A DNA stretch of 64,000 nt from positions 2,344,501-2,408,500 of the forward strand of contig NZ_JAUFQI010000001.1 of assembly GCF_030409715.1 (NCBI RefSeq). The letters run 5' to 3'. The stretch's first letter is position 1; each line of letters begins with the position of its first letter. The translations under genes and the position numbers were made by a program. The stretch comes from Reinekea marina (GTDB lineage: Bacteria; Pseudomonadota; Gammaproteobacteria; Pseudomonadales; Natronospirillaceae). The notes below the pieces were generated by a model. The model had not been told where the DNA came from and searched no databases. It saw only the letters and a list, made by a program, of their open reading frames with translations. Shown one piece after another: positions 25,781 to 35,580 of this stretch.

Positions 25781-26384
25781 AACCTAACGATTGTTTGTTT
25801 GCAAAGGCATCAGCAATGATTCGGCTGTCGGCTTTATCGAGTGTGCCGCTTTTAAATTGAGAAAAGCGCACGCGCGCGCATTCAATCTTTAATTTTTTTA
25901 GCTGCTCATTTATAAAGTAAGCGGTGGCATCCGATTCCATCTGATCGTCAAGTGCTAACAACACCTCAGTTACTGAATTATCAGCGGCCGTCAGTTTATC
26001 GACCAACTGCCAAATTCCTAATTGCTCAGGGCCAATACCATCTATCGGCGAAAGCACACCATGCAGCACAAAATATCGACCGTTAAAATGCCCCGAAAGC
26101 TCTAACCCTTCTTTGTCGGCATCACTGATGACCACACATAATACCGTGCTGTCTCGGGCTTCATCGGTGCAAATTTCACACAAAGGCGATTCCGTTAAGG
26201 TTCGGCAACTTGGGCATTTTTTGACTTTAGATAAGGCGTCAGACAACGCATGGTTAAGTGACTTTGCATCGTCTGGTGCGCGCTCTAACAAATGTAACGC
26301 AAGGCGTTGCGCTGATCGCACCCCAATGCCGGGTAATATTTGCAAAGCTTTAATTAAGCTTTCTGTCGATGGCGTGTAAGACAT
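25767..26384 (-). CDS. recR: Recombination mediator RecR
   Basis: 205 residues. The helix-hairpin-helix LQILPGIGVRSAQRLALHLL is at about 15-35, the zinc finger CPSCRTLTESPLCEIC at about 57-72, and a Toprim domain follows. With RecF and RecO it loads RecA at gaps. It belongs to the dnaX-ybaB-recR block, eight bases after ybaB. Confidence 0.96.
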   Translation of the reverse strand: MSYTPSTESLIKALQILPGIGVRSAQRLALHLLERAPDDAKSLNHALSDALSKVKKCPSCRTLTESPLCEICTDEARDSTVLCVVISDADKEGLELSGHFNGRYFVLHGVLSPIDGIGPEQLGIWQLVDKLTAADNSVTEVLLALDDQMESDATAYFINEQLKKLKIECARVRFSQFKSGTLDKADSRIIADAFANKQSLGFEHD

Positions 26385-26392
26385 AACGACCC

Positions 26393-26719
26393 TTAGAAAG
26401 GAAGGTTCATTCCCGGTGGCAAGTTTAGCCCTCCGGCCACAGAAGACATTTTTTCTTTGCTAACCGTTTCAACTTTACGAACGGCATCGTTAACAGCCGC
26501 CGCCAGTAAATCTTCTAATAAATCTTTATCTTCTGACATTAAAGAATCATCTAACGAAACCGATTTAACATCGTGTCGGCCCGTCATGATTATTTTCACT
26601 AAGCCAGCACCAGATTCGCCTGTAACTTCTGTGTTTGCCACTTCTTCTTGCATGGCCTGCATTTTTTCTTGCATTTGCTGGGCTTGTTTCATTAAGCCGC
26701 CCATTCCACCTTTCATCAT
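26393..26719 (-). CDS. ybaB: YbaB/EbfC nucleoid-associated protein
   Basis: 108 residues, helix-strand-helix DNA-binding dimer. Recognised from [20 protein letters not shown], the [20 protein letters not shown] strand region and the C-terminal [13 protein letters not shown]. It starts two bases after dnaX and is cotranscribed with dnaX and recR. Confidence 0.95.
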   Translation of the reverse strand: MMKGGMGGLMKQAQQMQEKMQAMQEEVANTEVTGESGAGLVKIIMTGRHDVKSVSLDDSLMSEDKDLLEDLLAAAVNDAVRKVETVSKEKMSSVAGGLNLPPGMNLPF

Positions 26720-26721
26720 AA

Positions 26722-28788
26722 TTAGGCTCCTGTAGGTATTGGACTAAGATTTGGATTAATAGACATCTCATCAAGCTCTGCTTGATAATCAGACATCAAT
26801 TGTTGAATAAAAGAGTCTTGCAGCAACTCAGTTTTTGCTGCGTGCTTAGCACGATGAACGATATCGTCCGCCCATCGTTGCGGAGTGCTTTCTACGGCAC
26901 CAAACTCATAATTTATATGCTTACACTCTGGCAACCATTGCTTTACGGATTGCAGCAATCTTTCGCAATGGCTGTCGTTCATGATTTTTTTATAATTAGG
27001 TGAGATCTGGATATTTAAAGTACCATCATCGAAACTTTTCCACTGACTGTTAGCAAACACGGTCTTGGTCATACCCGTAAGCCCCATTCGGTGCAGTGAC
27101 ACTTGCCACCAAAATACCGGGTCCGATTCCTTATCAGTCTCCGGCCAAGTGGCTGGTTGGCTTTGAGTCGGAAGCAATAGCTCTTCAGCACTGGTTTGCG
27201 CTGGTAACGGTGACTGTGGTGTATCTGAACTTTCGGGTAACGCATCGGCGGGTTGTTCGCCTTCTTTCACCAGAGATTGACTAATCTCGAGCTCACCCAC
27301 CGCGTCTAATCGGGCTTGTTCTGCTTTTGGTTCTGGCTCGTGACTTTCAGGCACAGGCACAGGCGCAATTTCATTAACCCGCGTCTGGTTGGGAGCGTCT
27401 TCAACAGTCGCCTCCCAAGGTGGAGTGCCGTTTTCGGTCGCCACTTCACGGGTCTTTGTACCAATTTGCTCAGCAGTTCCCGGCCGATTTGAATCTGACA
27501 CCTGTTCAGTAACGTCATAAGGACTGTCTGAAGATTCGGCTGAACTTAATTGTTGTAAGGATTGAGTATTCTCAGGCTCAACGCTAGGCTCTTGCGAGCG
27601 CTCAAGCTTTGGGATCTGGTCCTGGCCTGCCTCTTGCACTTGAGCGGCCGTGCCTTTAGCTTCAGCGGCGACCAGTGTTGGTAACTCTCCAATCGCAACC
27701 GCAGGTGTTTGACTGAATGCAAGCATCCTCAACAAGGCCATTTCGAAACCGGCTCGCTCGCTCGGGGCTAAAGCCATTTCGGGCTTGGCTTTTATCGCTA
27801 TTTGATAATATAGGTGAACGTCTTCTGGGCTGGTATTTTTAGCTATATGCAATATCGCATCTTGATCGCCCTTTTGGTTATCAATGGCTGACGGAGCAGC
27901 TTGGGCTATAGCAAGGCGATGCAACGTAGACATTAACTCGGCCATTAACGCCTGATAGTCTGGAGCGTGATCATCTACTTCTTGAATGAGCGCCATCAGG
28001 CCGTCTATGTTCTTTTCAAACAATAACTGAGCAAGCTTTAATACGCGTTTGAGATCGACTGTACCCAACATGGAAGCCACTTCATTTTCTCGCAACTGCC
28101 CTTCGCCAAATGCGATGGCTTGATCGGTTAAACTGAGTGCATCACGCATACTGCCTTGAGCCGATTCAGCAATGGCCCACAGCGATGCATCGTCAAAGCC
28201 AACCTTTTCTTCGGATAAAATATGCGACAAGTGTTGAACAATGTGCTCTCGCGACATGTTTTTTAAGTTAAATTGCAAGCAACGAGACAACACGGTCACC
28301 GGCAGTTTTTGAGGGTCCGTCGTCGCCAGCAAAAACTTAACATGCTCGGGCGGTTCTTCGAGCGTTTTAAGTAAGGCATTGAAACTGCTGGTAGACAGCA
28401 TATGGACTTCATCGATCAAGTAAACTTTATAACGGCCACGGGTCGGCGCATATTGCACGTTTTCAAGCAACTCACGAGTGTCTTCAACTTTAGTTCGGCT
28501 TGCGGCATCAACTTCAATGAGGTCTACGAAACGCCCTTCGGCTATCTCTGTGCAAGCTGAACAGGTTCCGCAAGGTGTAGAACTCACCCCTACCTCGCAA
28601 TTTAAGCTTTTGGCGACCAGACGGGCGATAGTGGTTTTACCCACTCCTCGCGTGCCGGTAAACAAATAGGCATGGTGCAATCGCTGTTGATCGAGAGCAT
28701 TCATCAAGGCGCGCAACACGTGAACTTGACCCACCATTTCTTTGAAGGTGGATGGGCGCCATTTCCTAGCTAAAACCTGATAAGACAT
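26722..28788 (-). CDS. dnaX: DNA polymerase III subunits gamma/tau
   Basis: 688 residues. The clamp-loader ATPase has Walker A GTRGVGKT at 45-52, zinc ligands C64, C73, C76, C79 and Walker B LIDEVHML near 124. A long disordered acidic linker (about 375-545) leads to the tau C-terminal domain that binds the polymerase core and helicase. I saw no A-AAA-AAG slippery heptamer in the linker, so a gamma form by the E. coli frameshift is not supported. First gene of dnaX-ybaB-recR. Confidence 0.96.
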   Translation of the reverse strand: MSYQVLARKWRPSTFKEMVGQVHVLRALMNALDQQRLHHAYLFTGTRGVGKTTIARLVAKSLNCEVGVSSTPCGTCSACTEIAEGRFVDLIEVDAASRTKVEDTRELLENVQYAPTRGRYKVYLIDEVHMLSTSSFNALLKTLEEPPEHVKFLLATTDPQKLPVTVLSRCLQFNLKNMSREHIVQHLSHILSEEKVGFDDASLWAIAESAQGSMRDALSLTDQAIAFGEGQLRENEVASMLGTVDLKRVLKLAQLLFEKNIDGLMALIQEVDDHAPDYQALMAELMSTLHRLAIAQAAPSAIDNQKGDQDAILHIAKNTSPEDVHLYYQIAIKAKPEMALAPSERAGFEMALLRMLAFSQTPAVAIGELPTLVAAEAKGTAAQVQEAGQDQIPKLERSQEPSVEPENTQSLQQLSSAESSDSPYDVTEQVSDSNRPGTAEQIGTKTREVATENGTPPWEATVEDAPNQTRVNEIAPVPVPESHEPEPKAEQARLDAVGELEISQSLVKEGEQPADALPESSDTPQSPLPAQTSAEELLLPTQSQPATWPETDKESDPVFWWQVSLHRMGLTGMTKTVFANSQWKSFDDGTLNIQISPNYKKIMNDSHCERLLQSVKQWLPECKHINYEFGAVESTPQRWADDIVHRAKHAAKTELLQDSFIQQLMSDYQAELDEMSINPNLSPIPTGA

Positions 28789-28914
28789 AGGGAGTAATCG
28801 TCAATTTATCTAAAGTTGCCTATCCTAACTTTGATTGGCATTGGCCGCCACCATTGATACAGATAAAATAGCAAAATGTTAGTAAAAACAGAGAGTTACG
28901 AAGAGAAGAGATTG

Positions 28915-29027
<113 letters not shown>

Positions 29028-29041
29028 ATAACGAGCGCGGC

Positions 29042-29069
29042 ATTATCCATATTTTGTAAAAAATGGCAA
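29042..29069 (-). promoter_or_regulatory. Sigma-70 promoter for ffs
   Basis: On the minus strand TTGCCA (29064-29069) and GATAAT (29042-29047) are 16 bases apart and end about 15 bases before the mature 5' end of the SRP RNA. Confidence 0.6.
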
Positions 29070-29201
29070 CAGGCATCGCGATAATTCCTTGATTTAGTTA
29101 GATTTTATCGACTCTGTCTAATAACCTATCTTTAGATGATCTATTTGAGCTTATTTGCCGTATATTAAAATACAAAACGACCAGAAAAGAGCTTAATTGA
29201 A

Positions 29202-29627
29202 ATGCAAACCATCATAGAGCGATTACAACGCACCTATAACTGTTTAAACAAAGAAAACATCGACAGCGACTTACTTGATCAGCTGTATACCGACGACATT
29301 TTGTTTCAAGACCCACTCCACCAGTTTCAGTCCCTTAGCAAGCTGCGCGATTATTTTAAGCGCTTGTATAAAAATGTTGATCACATCAGTTTTAACTACC
29401 AAGATGTCGAGGCAAATGATCGCGAAGCTTTTGTAACTTGGTCGATGACTTTTCTGAATAGAAACTTTAACAAAGGCAACCCTGTTACGGTCGAAGGCAT
29501 TTCGCACCTTAAGTTTCGTGATGGGAAAATCAGCTCACATCGGGATTACTTCGACAGCACACATATGATTTTTGATCACATCCCGCTTATGGGTCGCATC
29601 ATTCGAATGATAAAAAACAAACTCTAA
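29202..29627 (+). CDS. SnoaL/NTF2-like protein
   Basis: 141 residues, cone-shaped NTF2 fold: N-terminal helix with YTDDILFQDPLHQFQ, C-terminal VEGISHLKFRDGKISSHRDYFD. Such proteins isomerise or hydrate small molecules or serve as binding partners. First gene of a four-gene lipid operon with FAD oxidoreductase, DUF1365 and cyclopropane synthase; the gap to the next gene is nine bases. The same set occurs in other proteobacteria. Confidence 0.82.
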   Translation: MQTIIERLQRTYNCLNKENIDSDLLDQLYTDDILFQDPLHQFQSLSKLRDYFKRLYKNVDHISFNYQDVEANDREAFVTWSMTFLNRNFNKGNPVTVEGISHLKFRDGKISSHRDYFDSTHMIFDHIPLMGRIIRMIKNKL

Positions 29628-29636
29628 GGATTCATC

Positions 29637-30938
29637 ATGTCTCGGAAAAAAATCGCTATCATCGGTTCAGGGATTTCAGGATTAACCGCAGCAGCGAAAT
29701 TACACCCTAATCATGACATACATGTTTTTGAAGCCAACGACATCATCGGCGGCCACACCCACACTGAACAAGTCGAAATAGAGGGAAAGACCTACGGCAT
29801 CAACACGGGTTTTATTGTTTACAATGATTGGGTTTATAAAAATTTTAACGAACTGATGGCTCCGCTTAATTTAAAACGCGTGCCAACTGAGATGAGTTTC
29901 TCGATTAAAGACGACATTACTGGGCTTGAGTATAATGGTCACAATCTAGATACCTTGTTTGCCCAGCGTAGGAACTTGTTTTCGCCAAAGTTCTACAAAA
30001 TGATCAAGGACATATTAAAATTCAACCGAGAAAGCATTGCCGACTACAACGCTAATGCCATTGATGAATCTTTAACCCTAGCGGAATATTTTAATCAGAA
30101 AAACCTAGGAAAAATGTTTATCAATAAATACATAATTCCGATGGGCGCAGCTATTTGGTCTAGCGGAGAAGCCGACATGATGAACTTCCCTGCTCTGTTC
30201 TTTATTCGCTTTTTTAAAAATCATGGCCTATTGTCAATTAAAGACCGACCACAATGGTACACGCTAGAAGGTGGCTCTGCGGCTTATTTAGAGCCACTTT
30301 CGCGTCCATTTAAAGATAAAATTACCACCTCAGCTCGCATCAAAACAGTGATACGAAAGGCTGACTCAGTAGAATTGGTCATGGAAAACAATAATAAAAT
30401 CACATTTGATGAAGTAGTTTTTGCTTGCCACAGCGATCAAGCACTCGCCTTACTTGATCAACCATCCCAAGCTGAAACTGAAATTTTAGGCGCTATTCCT
30501 TATACTCCTAATGAAGTGATCTTGCATACCGATGAATCCCTACTGCCTAAACGGCGAAAGGCTTGGGCCGCTTGGAATTACCACTTAGGTATAGACAACA
30601 AAGCCCCTGCTAGCCTTACTTATAATATGAATATGTTGCAAAGCATTGAAGATGCCCCCGTAACATTTTGTGTCACCCTGAACAGAACTCAATTGATAGA
30701 TCCGAGTAAGATCATTGGCCGCTACCAGTATGATCACCCTGTTTTCGGTCCAAAAACGGAAGGCGCTCAAGCTAGATACCACGAAATAGGTAATCAACAG
30801 CGTACCCACTTTTGTGGTGCTTACTGGTTTAATGGGTTTCACGAAGATGGTGTTAACTCTGCATTGCGTGTGGTACAAGATATAGAAAGCCAACAGTCAT
30901 CTGCGGGTACAGCTTCAACACAAGGCGCTCACGTTTGA
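29637..30938 (+). CDS. FAD-dependent oxidoreductase (amine-oxidase/desaturase fold) of the cfa operon
   Basis: 433 residues. FAD-binding GxGxxG is at residues about 9-14 (IIGSGISGLTAAAKL), followed by the acidic residue in HVFEANDIIGGHT. The C-terminal FAD contact contains CGAYWFNGFHEDGVNSALR. The group is related to phytoene desaturase and amine oxidases. It is thought to modify unsaturated or cyclopropanated acyl chains, although the reaction is unproven. Its stop overlaps the DUF1365 start. Confidence 0.85.
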   Translation: MSRKKIAIIGSGISGLTAAAKLHPNHDIHVFEANDIIGGHTHTEQVEIEGKTYGINTGFIVYNDWVYKNFNELMAPLNLKRVPTEMSFSIKDDITGLEYNGHNLDTLFAQRRNLFSPKFYKMIKDILKFNRESIADYNANAIDESLTLAEYFNQKNLGKMFINKYIIPMGAAIWSSGEADMMNFPALFFIRFFKNHGLLSIKDRPQWYTLEGGSAAYLEPLSRPFKDKITTSARIKTVIRKADSVELVMENNNKITFDEVVFACHSDQALALLDQPSQAETEILGAIPYTPNEVILHTDESLLPKRRKAWAAWNYHLGIDNKAPASLTYNMNMLQSIEDAPVTFCVTLNRTQLIDPSKIIGRYQYDHPVFGPKTEGAQARYHEIGNQQRTHFCGAYWFNGFHEDGVNSALRVVQDIESQQSSAGTASTQGAHV

Positions 30939-31729
30939 AGACATTGAATAGCCGAATATATACTGGGTGGGTTCGTCACCGACGCTTTTCACCCAGCGAA
31001 CACCAGTTTAAATACAAGGTATTTATGCTTTACCTTGATTTGGACGAAATTAATTCCGTTTTTTCAATCTCAAAGTTATGGTCGATTAATCGTTTCAATT
31101 GGCAAAGCTTTTATCGAGCCGATTTTTTTAAAGGTAAACACTCAGATTTAAAGCAATCGGTATTAACCTATATTTCAGAAAACAGCGACATTAAAGCAGA
31201 ACAAATTGCTCGCGTGTGCATGTTAACTAACTTACGAACGCTCGGTTTCTCTATGAACCCGGTGACCTTTTATTATGCCTACGATGAGTCCGGTGAATTG
31301 CTGGTAATAATGCCCGAGATTACCAATACGCCCTGGGGTGAGCGCGACCAATACCTACTTTCTACCAATGAAAACCCTATCCATGGTTTAGAACCGGCCG
31401 TGGAAACCACTGCGCGATCATTTCGATATAAGCTAGCAAAAAAATTCCATGTATCGCCTTTTAACCCAATGGATATGGAATATGACTGGCGGTTCTCAAC
31501 CCCTACGGACACAACAAATACGATCCACTTGGCAAATTATAAAGAACAAAAAAAAGTGTTTGATGCCACCATGGTTTTAGAGCCTGTAGAGATAACCGCG
31601 AAAAATATTCGCCATACACTGATCCAGTTTCCATTAATAACCGTAAAAGTTGCATCAGGTATTTATATAAACGCCTTACGGCTTTGGTTAAAGAAAGTAC
31701 CATTTTATCGTCACCCAAATAAAATATAA
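30935..31729 (+). CDS. DUF1365 protein
   Basis: 264 residues. The start is TTG 30935, overlapping the previous stop (GTTTGA). Family signatures: IYTGWVRHRRFSPSEHQFKY, NPVTFYYAYDESG and HVSPFNPMDMEYDWRF. Function unknown, consistently found beside cyclopropane synthases. There is a gap of 17 bases to cfa. Confidence 0.88.
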   Translation: MKTLNSRIYTGWVRHRRFSPSEHQFKYKVFMLYLDLDEINSVFSISKLWSINRFNWQSFYRADFFKGKHSDLKQSVLTYISENSDIKAEQIARVCMLTNLRTLGFSMNPVTFYYAYDESGELLVIMPEITNTPWGERDQYLLSTNENPIHGLEPAVETTARSFRYKLAKKFHVSPFNPMDMEYDWRFSTPTDTTNTIHLANYKEQKKVFDATMVLEPVEITAKNIRHTLIQFPLITVKVASGIYINALRLWLKKVPFYRHPNKI

Positions 31730-31746
31730 TAAAAGGAATAAAATCC

Positions 31747-32988
31747 ATGACTGTGGCACAGCTGTCGGAACAAGAATCACTTGGACTTGCCTTTAAATTA
31801 TGCAAAAAACTTTTGAGCAAGCTCAGCTTTGGATCGCTAGAACTTAATTACTTAGACCATCAATTCGTTTTTGGAAACCCTCAAGACTCAGGACCACATG
31901 CTAAGGTCACTGTCCACGATAAGCAGGTTTTCGCGCGCTTTCTTACTGGCGGCACAGTCGCCGCTGGTGAGTCCTACATGGATGGGCAATGGGACAGTGA
32001 AAACTTAACCACCTTAACCCAACTATTTTCAGCCAACATAGTGAAAGCGAAAGGTCGTTCTTCTTGGTATGAGAAGCCCATGCAATTAGCGCTTAGATTA
32101 GCAAACACATTACGGCAAAATAGCATCAGCGGTTCAAAAAAGAACATCAAAGCGCACTATGACCTAGGCAATGACCTCTTTGAAGCCTTTTTAGACCCTA
32201 GCATGATGTACTCAAGTGCCATCTATCCAAATGAAGACGCTACTTTAGCAGAAGCACAGCAGTATAAATTGAAGCGAATTTGCGAAAAACTGGACCTTAA
32301 ACCCACCGACCATTTACTTGAAATTGGCACTGGTTGGGGAGCGATGGCAATATATGCGGCCCAGCATTATGGTTGTAAAGTTACCACCACAACCTTATCG
32401 GATGAGCAATATTCGTTAACCCAAGAACGCATCAAGTCGTTAAATTTAGAATCGCAAATTACACTTTTAAAAACAGATTACCGCGAGCTCACAGGCCAAT
32501 TCGACAAACTTGTTTCAATTGAAATGATCGAAGCCGTAGGCCACAGCTATATGCCAGGTTATTTCAAACAAATTGACCACTTACTCAACGACAAAGGCAT
32601 CGCGCTTTTACAATGCATCACCATTGCGGATCAGCGTTATAAGCAGTATCGCAACTCGGTCGACTTTATACGTAAATACATATTCCCAGGGGGCCACTTA
32701 CCTTCTGTCTCGATGATTCATAACCTCATCGCCGAACAAACTTCAATGATAGCTACTCACTTTGAAGACATTTCGATGCATTATGCCCGTACACTGAGAG
32801 ACTGGGACGAAGCCTTTGTAAAAAACTACCCATTTCTGCCTTCAGATCGTTACGATGAGCGTTTTTATCGTATGTGGCGATATTACTTAACTTATTGCGA
32901 GGGCGGTTTTAAAGAACAGGCCATTGGCACTCACCAAATCGTGTTTACGAAACCCCAATTCCATAAAAATTGGCTTGTTGAGAAATAA
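31747..32988 (+). CDS. cfa: Cyclopropane-fatty-acyl-phospholipid synthase
   Basis: 413 residues; transfers a methylene from SAM to the double bond of phospholipid acyl chains at the membrane. Hallmarks: AHYDLGNDLFEAFLDPSMMY at 136-155, SAM motif LEIGTGWGAM at 191-200, and IEMIEAVGHSYMPGYF. Last gene of the operon; a strong hairpin follows. As in other operons of this type, the enzyme is longer at the N-terminus than the catalytic core alone. Confidence 0.93.
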   Translation: MTVAQLSEQESLGLAFKLCKKLLSKLSFGSLELNYLDHQFVFGNPQDSGPHAKVTVHDKQVFARFLTGGTVAAGESYMDGQWDSENLTTLTQLFSANIVKAKGRSSWYEKPMQLALRLANTLRQNSISGSKKNIKAHYDLGNDLFEAFLDPSMMYSSAIYPNEDATLAEAQQYKLKRICEKLDLKPTDHLLEIGTGWGAMAIYAAQHYGCKVTTTTLSDEQYSLTQERIKSLNLESQITLLKTDYRELTGQFDKLVSIEMIEAVGHSYMPGYFKQIDHLLNDKGIALLQCITIADQRYKQYRNSVDFIRKYIFPGGHLPSVSMIHNLIAEQTSMIATHFEDISMHYARTLRDWDEAFVKNYPFLPSDRYDERFYRMWRYYLTYCEGGFKEQAIGTHQIVFTKPQFHKNWLVEK

Positions 32989-33022
32989 CCCCCTCGAAAT
33001 GGCGCCTTTATTGATTTACAGG

Positions 33023-33054
33023 TCGAAAGTTGGGTGGCGAGCCTCAACTTTCGA
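33023..33054. terminator. Perfect 10-bp hairpin after cfa
   Basis: TCGAAAGTTG at 33023-33032 and its exact complement at 33045-33054, with two more G-C pairs inside. No T-run follows on the plus strand, so it may be an atypical terminator or an mRNA-stabilising 3' hairpin. It lies 35 bases after the cfa stop. Confidence 0.5.
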
Positions 33055-33177
33055 TGCTTTACTTAAGATCTGAGCCATTTTAGAGATGTAACCACTATTA
33101 AATCCTTTTACAAGAACGCACATAAATTTAGATCAATATTTAGTCAAAACCTTATTTGGAGGCTCACCCTCACCTGC

Positions 33178-35580
33178 TTGTTAACTACTCTGACCATCAG
33201 TGTTTACTTTGCGGTCAGTGAGACTCAAAAGGAGATTGAAGAGAAGAAAATTGAAGTAGCGCGAGAGCTCGACCGAGTGTTTTCTTCACTTCAAAACCCG
33301 ATAAAAATAGCCATTTTAAGTTTTGATGAAGCGCTGGCCGATGAAATTTTATCAGGGTTATTGCTGACAGATTTCATTAAAAAAGCCACCATCATCGACG
33401 ATTATGGCAACGTACTTTCTGAAAAATCTAAAGCTTACGGCACCGAAGATAGCAGTAAACTGCTAACCTTTATTCTTGGCGAAACCATCCGAGAAAAAAG
33501 ACAAAATATCAGCTTTTCAGTTGGCGATACCAGTTCGGTCGGTGAATTCATCTTAGTTTACGACTACCACCAGCCGTTTTTGGCCTTGTTTGACTCATTG
33601 TACAAACGAATCATCATCACTATTACCGAGTTATTTCTTATTGTCCTCGTTTATTTGGGCATTTTTTACTATTTAGTCATGCGTCCGCTCAGCCAGTTAA
33701 AAACTCAGGTAAAAGGTTTAAATATACAAGGCTCTGAGGACCTTATTTTAAATAGCATTGAAACCCATGAGAAAGATGAAATTGGTGAGCTAATCGATGT
33801 ATTCAATAAGCAATTTGCCTACATACACACCTTGTTTGAAGAAAATGAAAAAGCACTGAGAAACACTGAAGCCTCTTTCGATACGTTACAGTCACTGATA
33901 GAAACGTTGCCGCATTTAATTATTGTGCACGCATTAGATAAAACAATCCTTTTCGTTAACAAAGCCTTCACCAAAGAATTTGGATTTTCAGCCGAGGAGC
34001 TGCTCGGTAAAAGCTTGAATGATGCCATCTACGCCAATAACGACAGCACTAAAAAAGTGATGGATGATGCCAACGAAGAAGTGGTAAAAACACAACAACC
34101 GGTTTTAATTCCCGAAGTGACCTGGCAAGTGAAAAACGGCAACTATATTACTATAGAAATGCGCAAATTGGTGATTCAGTTCCGTGGGTCCCCTGCCATT
34201 CTTACCGTTGGCGTAGATGTCACTGAACGTAAAGAACATCAAGCCCGAATACAACACATGGCCTATCATGATTCATTGACGAGCTTACCTAATCGACACC
34301 TATTTATAGACAGGCTCGAGCAAGCCTTGCTTCGCGCTCAACGCAGCGAGCGATATGGCGCGTTAATTTTTGTCGACTTAGACAACTTCAAAGAAATAAA
34401 TGACTCTAAAGGCCACTTTGCAGGGGATACTTTATTAACTGGTATTTCTAAGCGACTAAAAGAAATATTCAGAGATGAAGATACGGTTGCCCGGCTCGGA
34501 GGCGATGAGTTTGTTGTCTGCATGACAGACTTAGGTAAATCAAAACCTGAAGCGAAAGTTGTTGTAGAAGACAGAGCCGAACGACTGTTAAAATCACTGG
34601 AAAAGCCCTTTATTATCGAAAATGCGTCAGTGCAAATTGGCGCAAGCTTAGGCATTGCCTTTTTCCATAATCATGATGCAAGCGCGTCAGAGTTGCTTGG
34701 CTATGCTGACATGGCTATGTATAAAGCCAAAGAAGCGGGCAAGAATCAGATCATGTTCTTTGAAAAGTCGATGGCTGAATCGATTGCTCGAACGACAGAA
34801 TTAAAAGACGACAGTCGACGCGCCATTGATGAAGACGAATTTTACTTGGTGTACCAACCTCAAGTACACGCGGTAACCAATAAGATTATCGGTGCGGAGT
34901 CACTGCTTCGGTGGAACCACCCAACACGTGGTTTAATTTCGCCGGCCGAATTCATTCCTTTGCTCGAAGACATAGAATTAATGCCGGAAGTCGGCACCTT
35001 TGTCCTTAAAACAGCTCTCAAGCAAACAAAAGAATGGCTATTGGCCGATCGCATTGATGATAGCTTTAAGATTTCAATTAATGTGAGTCCGCAGCAGTTT
35101 CGTATGTCTAATTTCCCAGTTATTGTGAACGACATTATTGAACGGTATGAAGTGCCTCCATTTATGGTCGATTTAGAAATTACGGAATCTATGATCATCG
35201 ACAACATCGATTATACGGTCGCCGCCATGAAAGAGCTGCGCTCTACGGGCGTTCATTTTTCCATTGATGATTTCGGTACCGGCTATTCGAACCTAAACTA
35301 TTTGAAGAAGCTGCCATTAGATGTGCTCAAAGTTGATCAATCCTTCGTGCGAGACATCCTCAGCGATCCAAACGATACGGCCATCGTGCGCACCATATTA
35401 GCCATGGCCAACCAACTAAATTTAAGAACCATCGCTGAAGGTGTTGAAACGCCTGAGCAACTGGCCTCTATTAAAGAAATGGGGTGTCATGTGTACCAAG
35501 GTTATTTATACTCCCCGCCCGTCACCTCAGCAGACTTTGAACATCTGTTAAACGAAAATTACGAAGAAATGAACACTTAA
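33178..35580 (+). CDS. Membrane sensor with HAMP, PAS, GGDEF and EAL domains
   Basis: 800 residues from TTG 33178, but the frame stays open to 33067 and reads LIWRLTLTCLLTTLTISVYF across that TTG, a whole membrane helix. The true start is probably upstream, on a rare codon (ATT 33097 or CTG 33070). Layout: TM1, extracytoplasmic region, TM2 (about 143-165), HAMP, PAS (about 235-350), GGDEF (RLGGDEF intact) and EAL. The EAL motif is ESL (GAESLLRW), but DDFGTGYS, ITES and EGVE catalytic segments are intact. It likely makes and degrades cyclic di-GMP. It overlaps queE by one base. Confidence 0.88.
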   Translation: MLTTLTISVYFAVSETQKEIEEKKIEVARELDRVFSSLQNPIKIAILSFDEALADEILSGLLLTDFIKKATIIDDYGNVLSEKSKAYGTEDSSKLLTFILGETIREKRQNISFSVGDTSSVGEFILVYDYHQPFLALFDSLYKRIIITITELFLIVLVYLGIFYYLVMRPLSQLKTQVKGLNIQGSEDLILNSIETHEKDEIGELIDVFNKQFAYIHTLFEENEKALRNTEASFDTLQSLIETLPHLIIVHALDKTILFVNKAFTKEFGFSAEELLGKSLNDAIYANNDSTKKVMDDANEEVVKTQQPVLIPEVTWQVKNGNYITIEMRKLVIQFRGSPAILTVGVDVTERKEHQARIQHMAYHDSLTSLPNRHLFIDRLEQALLRAQRSERYGALIFVDLDNFKEINDSKGHFAGDTLLTGISKRLKEIFRDEDTVARLGGDEFVVCMTDLGKSKPEAKVVVEDRAERLLKSLEKPFIIENASVQIGASLGIAFFHNHDASASELLGYADMAMYKAKEAGKNQIMFFEKSMAESIARTTELKDDSRRAIDEDEFYLVYQPQVHAVTNKIIGAESLLRWNHPTRGLISPAEFIPLLEDIELMPEVGTFVLKTALKQTKEWLLADRIDDSFKISINVSPQQFRMSNFPVIVNDIIERYEVPPFMVDLEITESMIIDNIDYTVAAMKELRSTGVHFSIDDFGTGYSNLNYLKKLPLDVLKVDQSFVRDILSDPNDTAIVRTILAMANQLNLRTIAEGVETPEQLASIKEMGCHVYQGYLYSPPVTSADFEHLLNENYEEMNT

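Noticed and set aside
27300..27700. Programmed frameshift in the dnaX linker
   Set aside because: No A-AAA-AAG-type slippery heptamer was seen in this part of the gene.
33030..33048. Similarity of TTGGGTGGCGAGCCTC here to sequences at about 39892 and in the SRP RNA end at 28912
   Set aside because: The three stretches lie in unrelated contexts, share only about 12-15 GC-rich bases and show no common flanks; chance is the simpler explanation.
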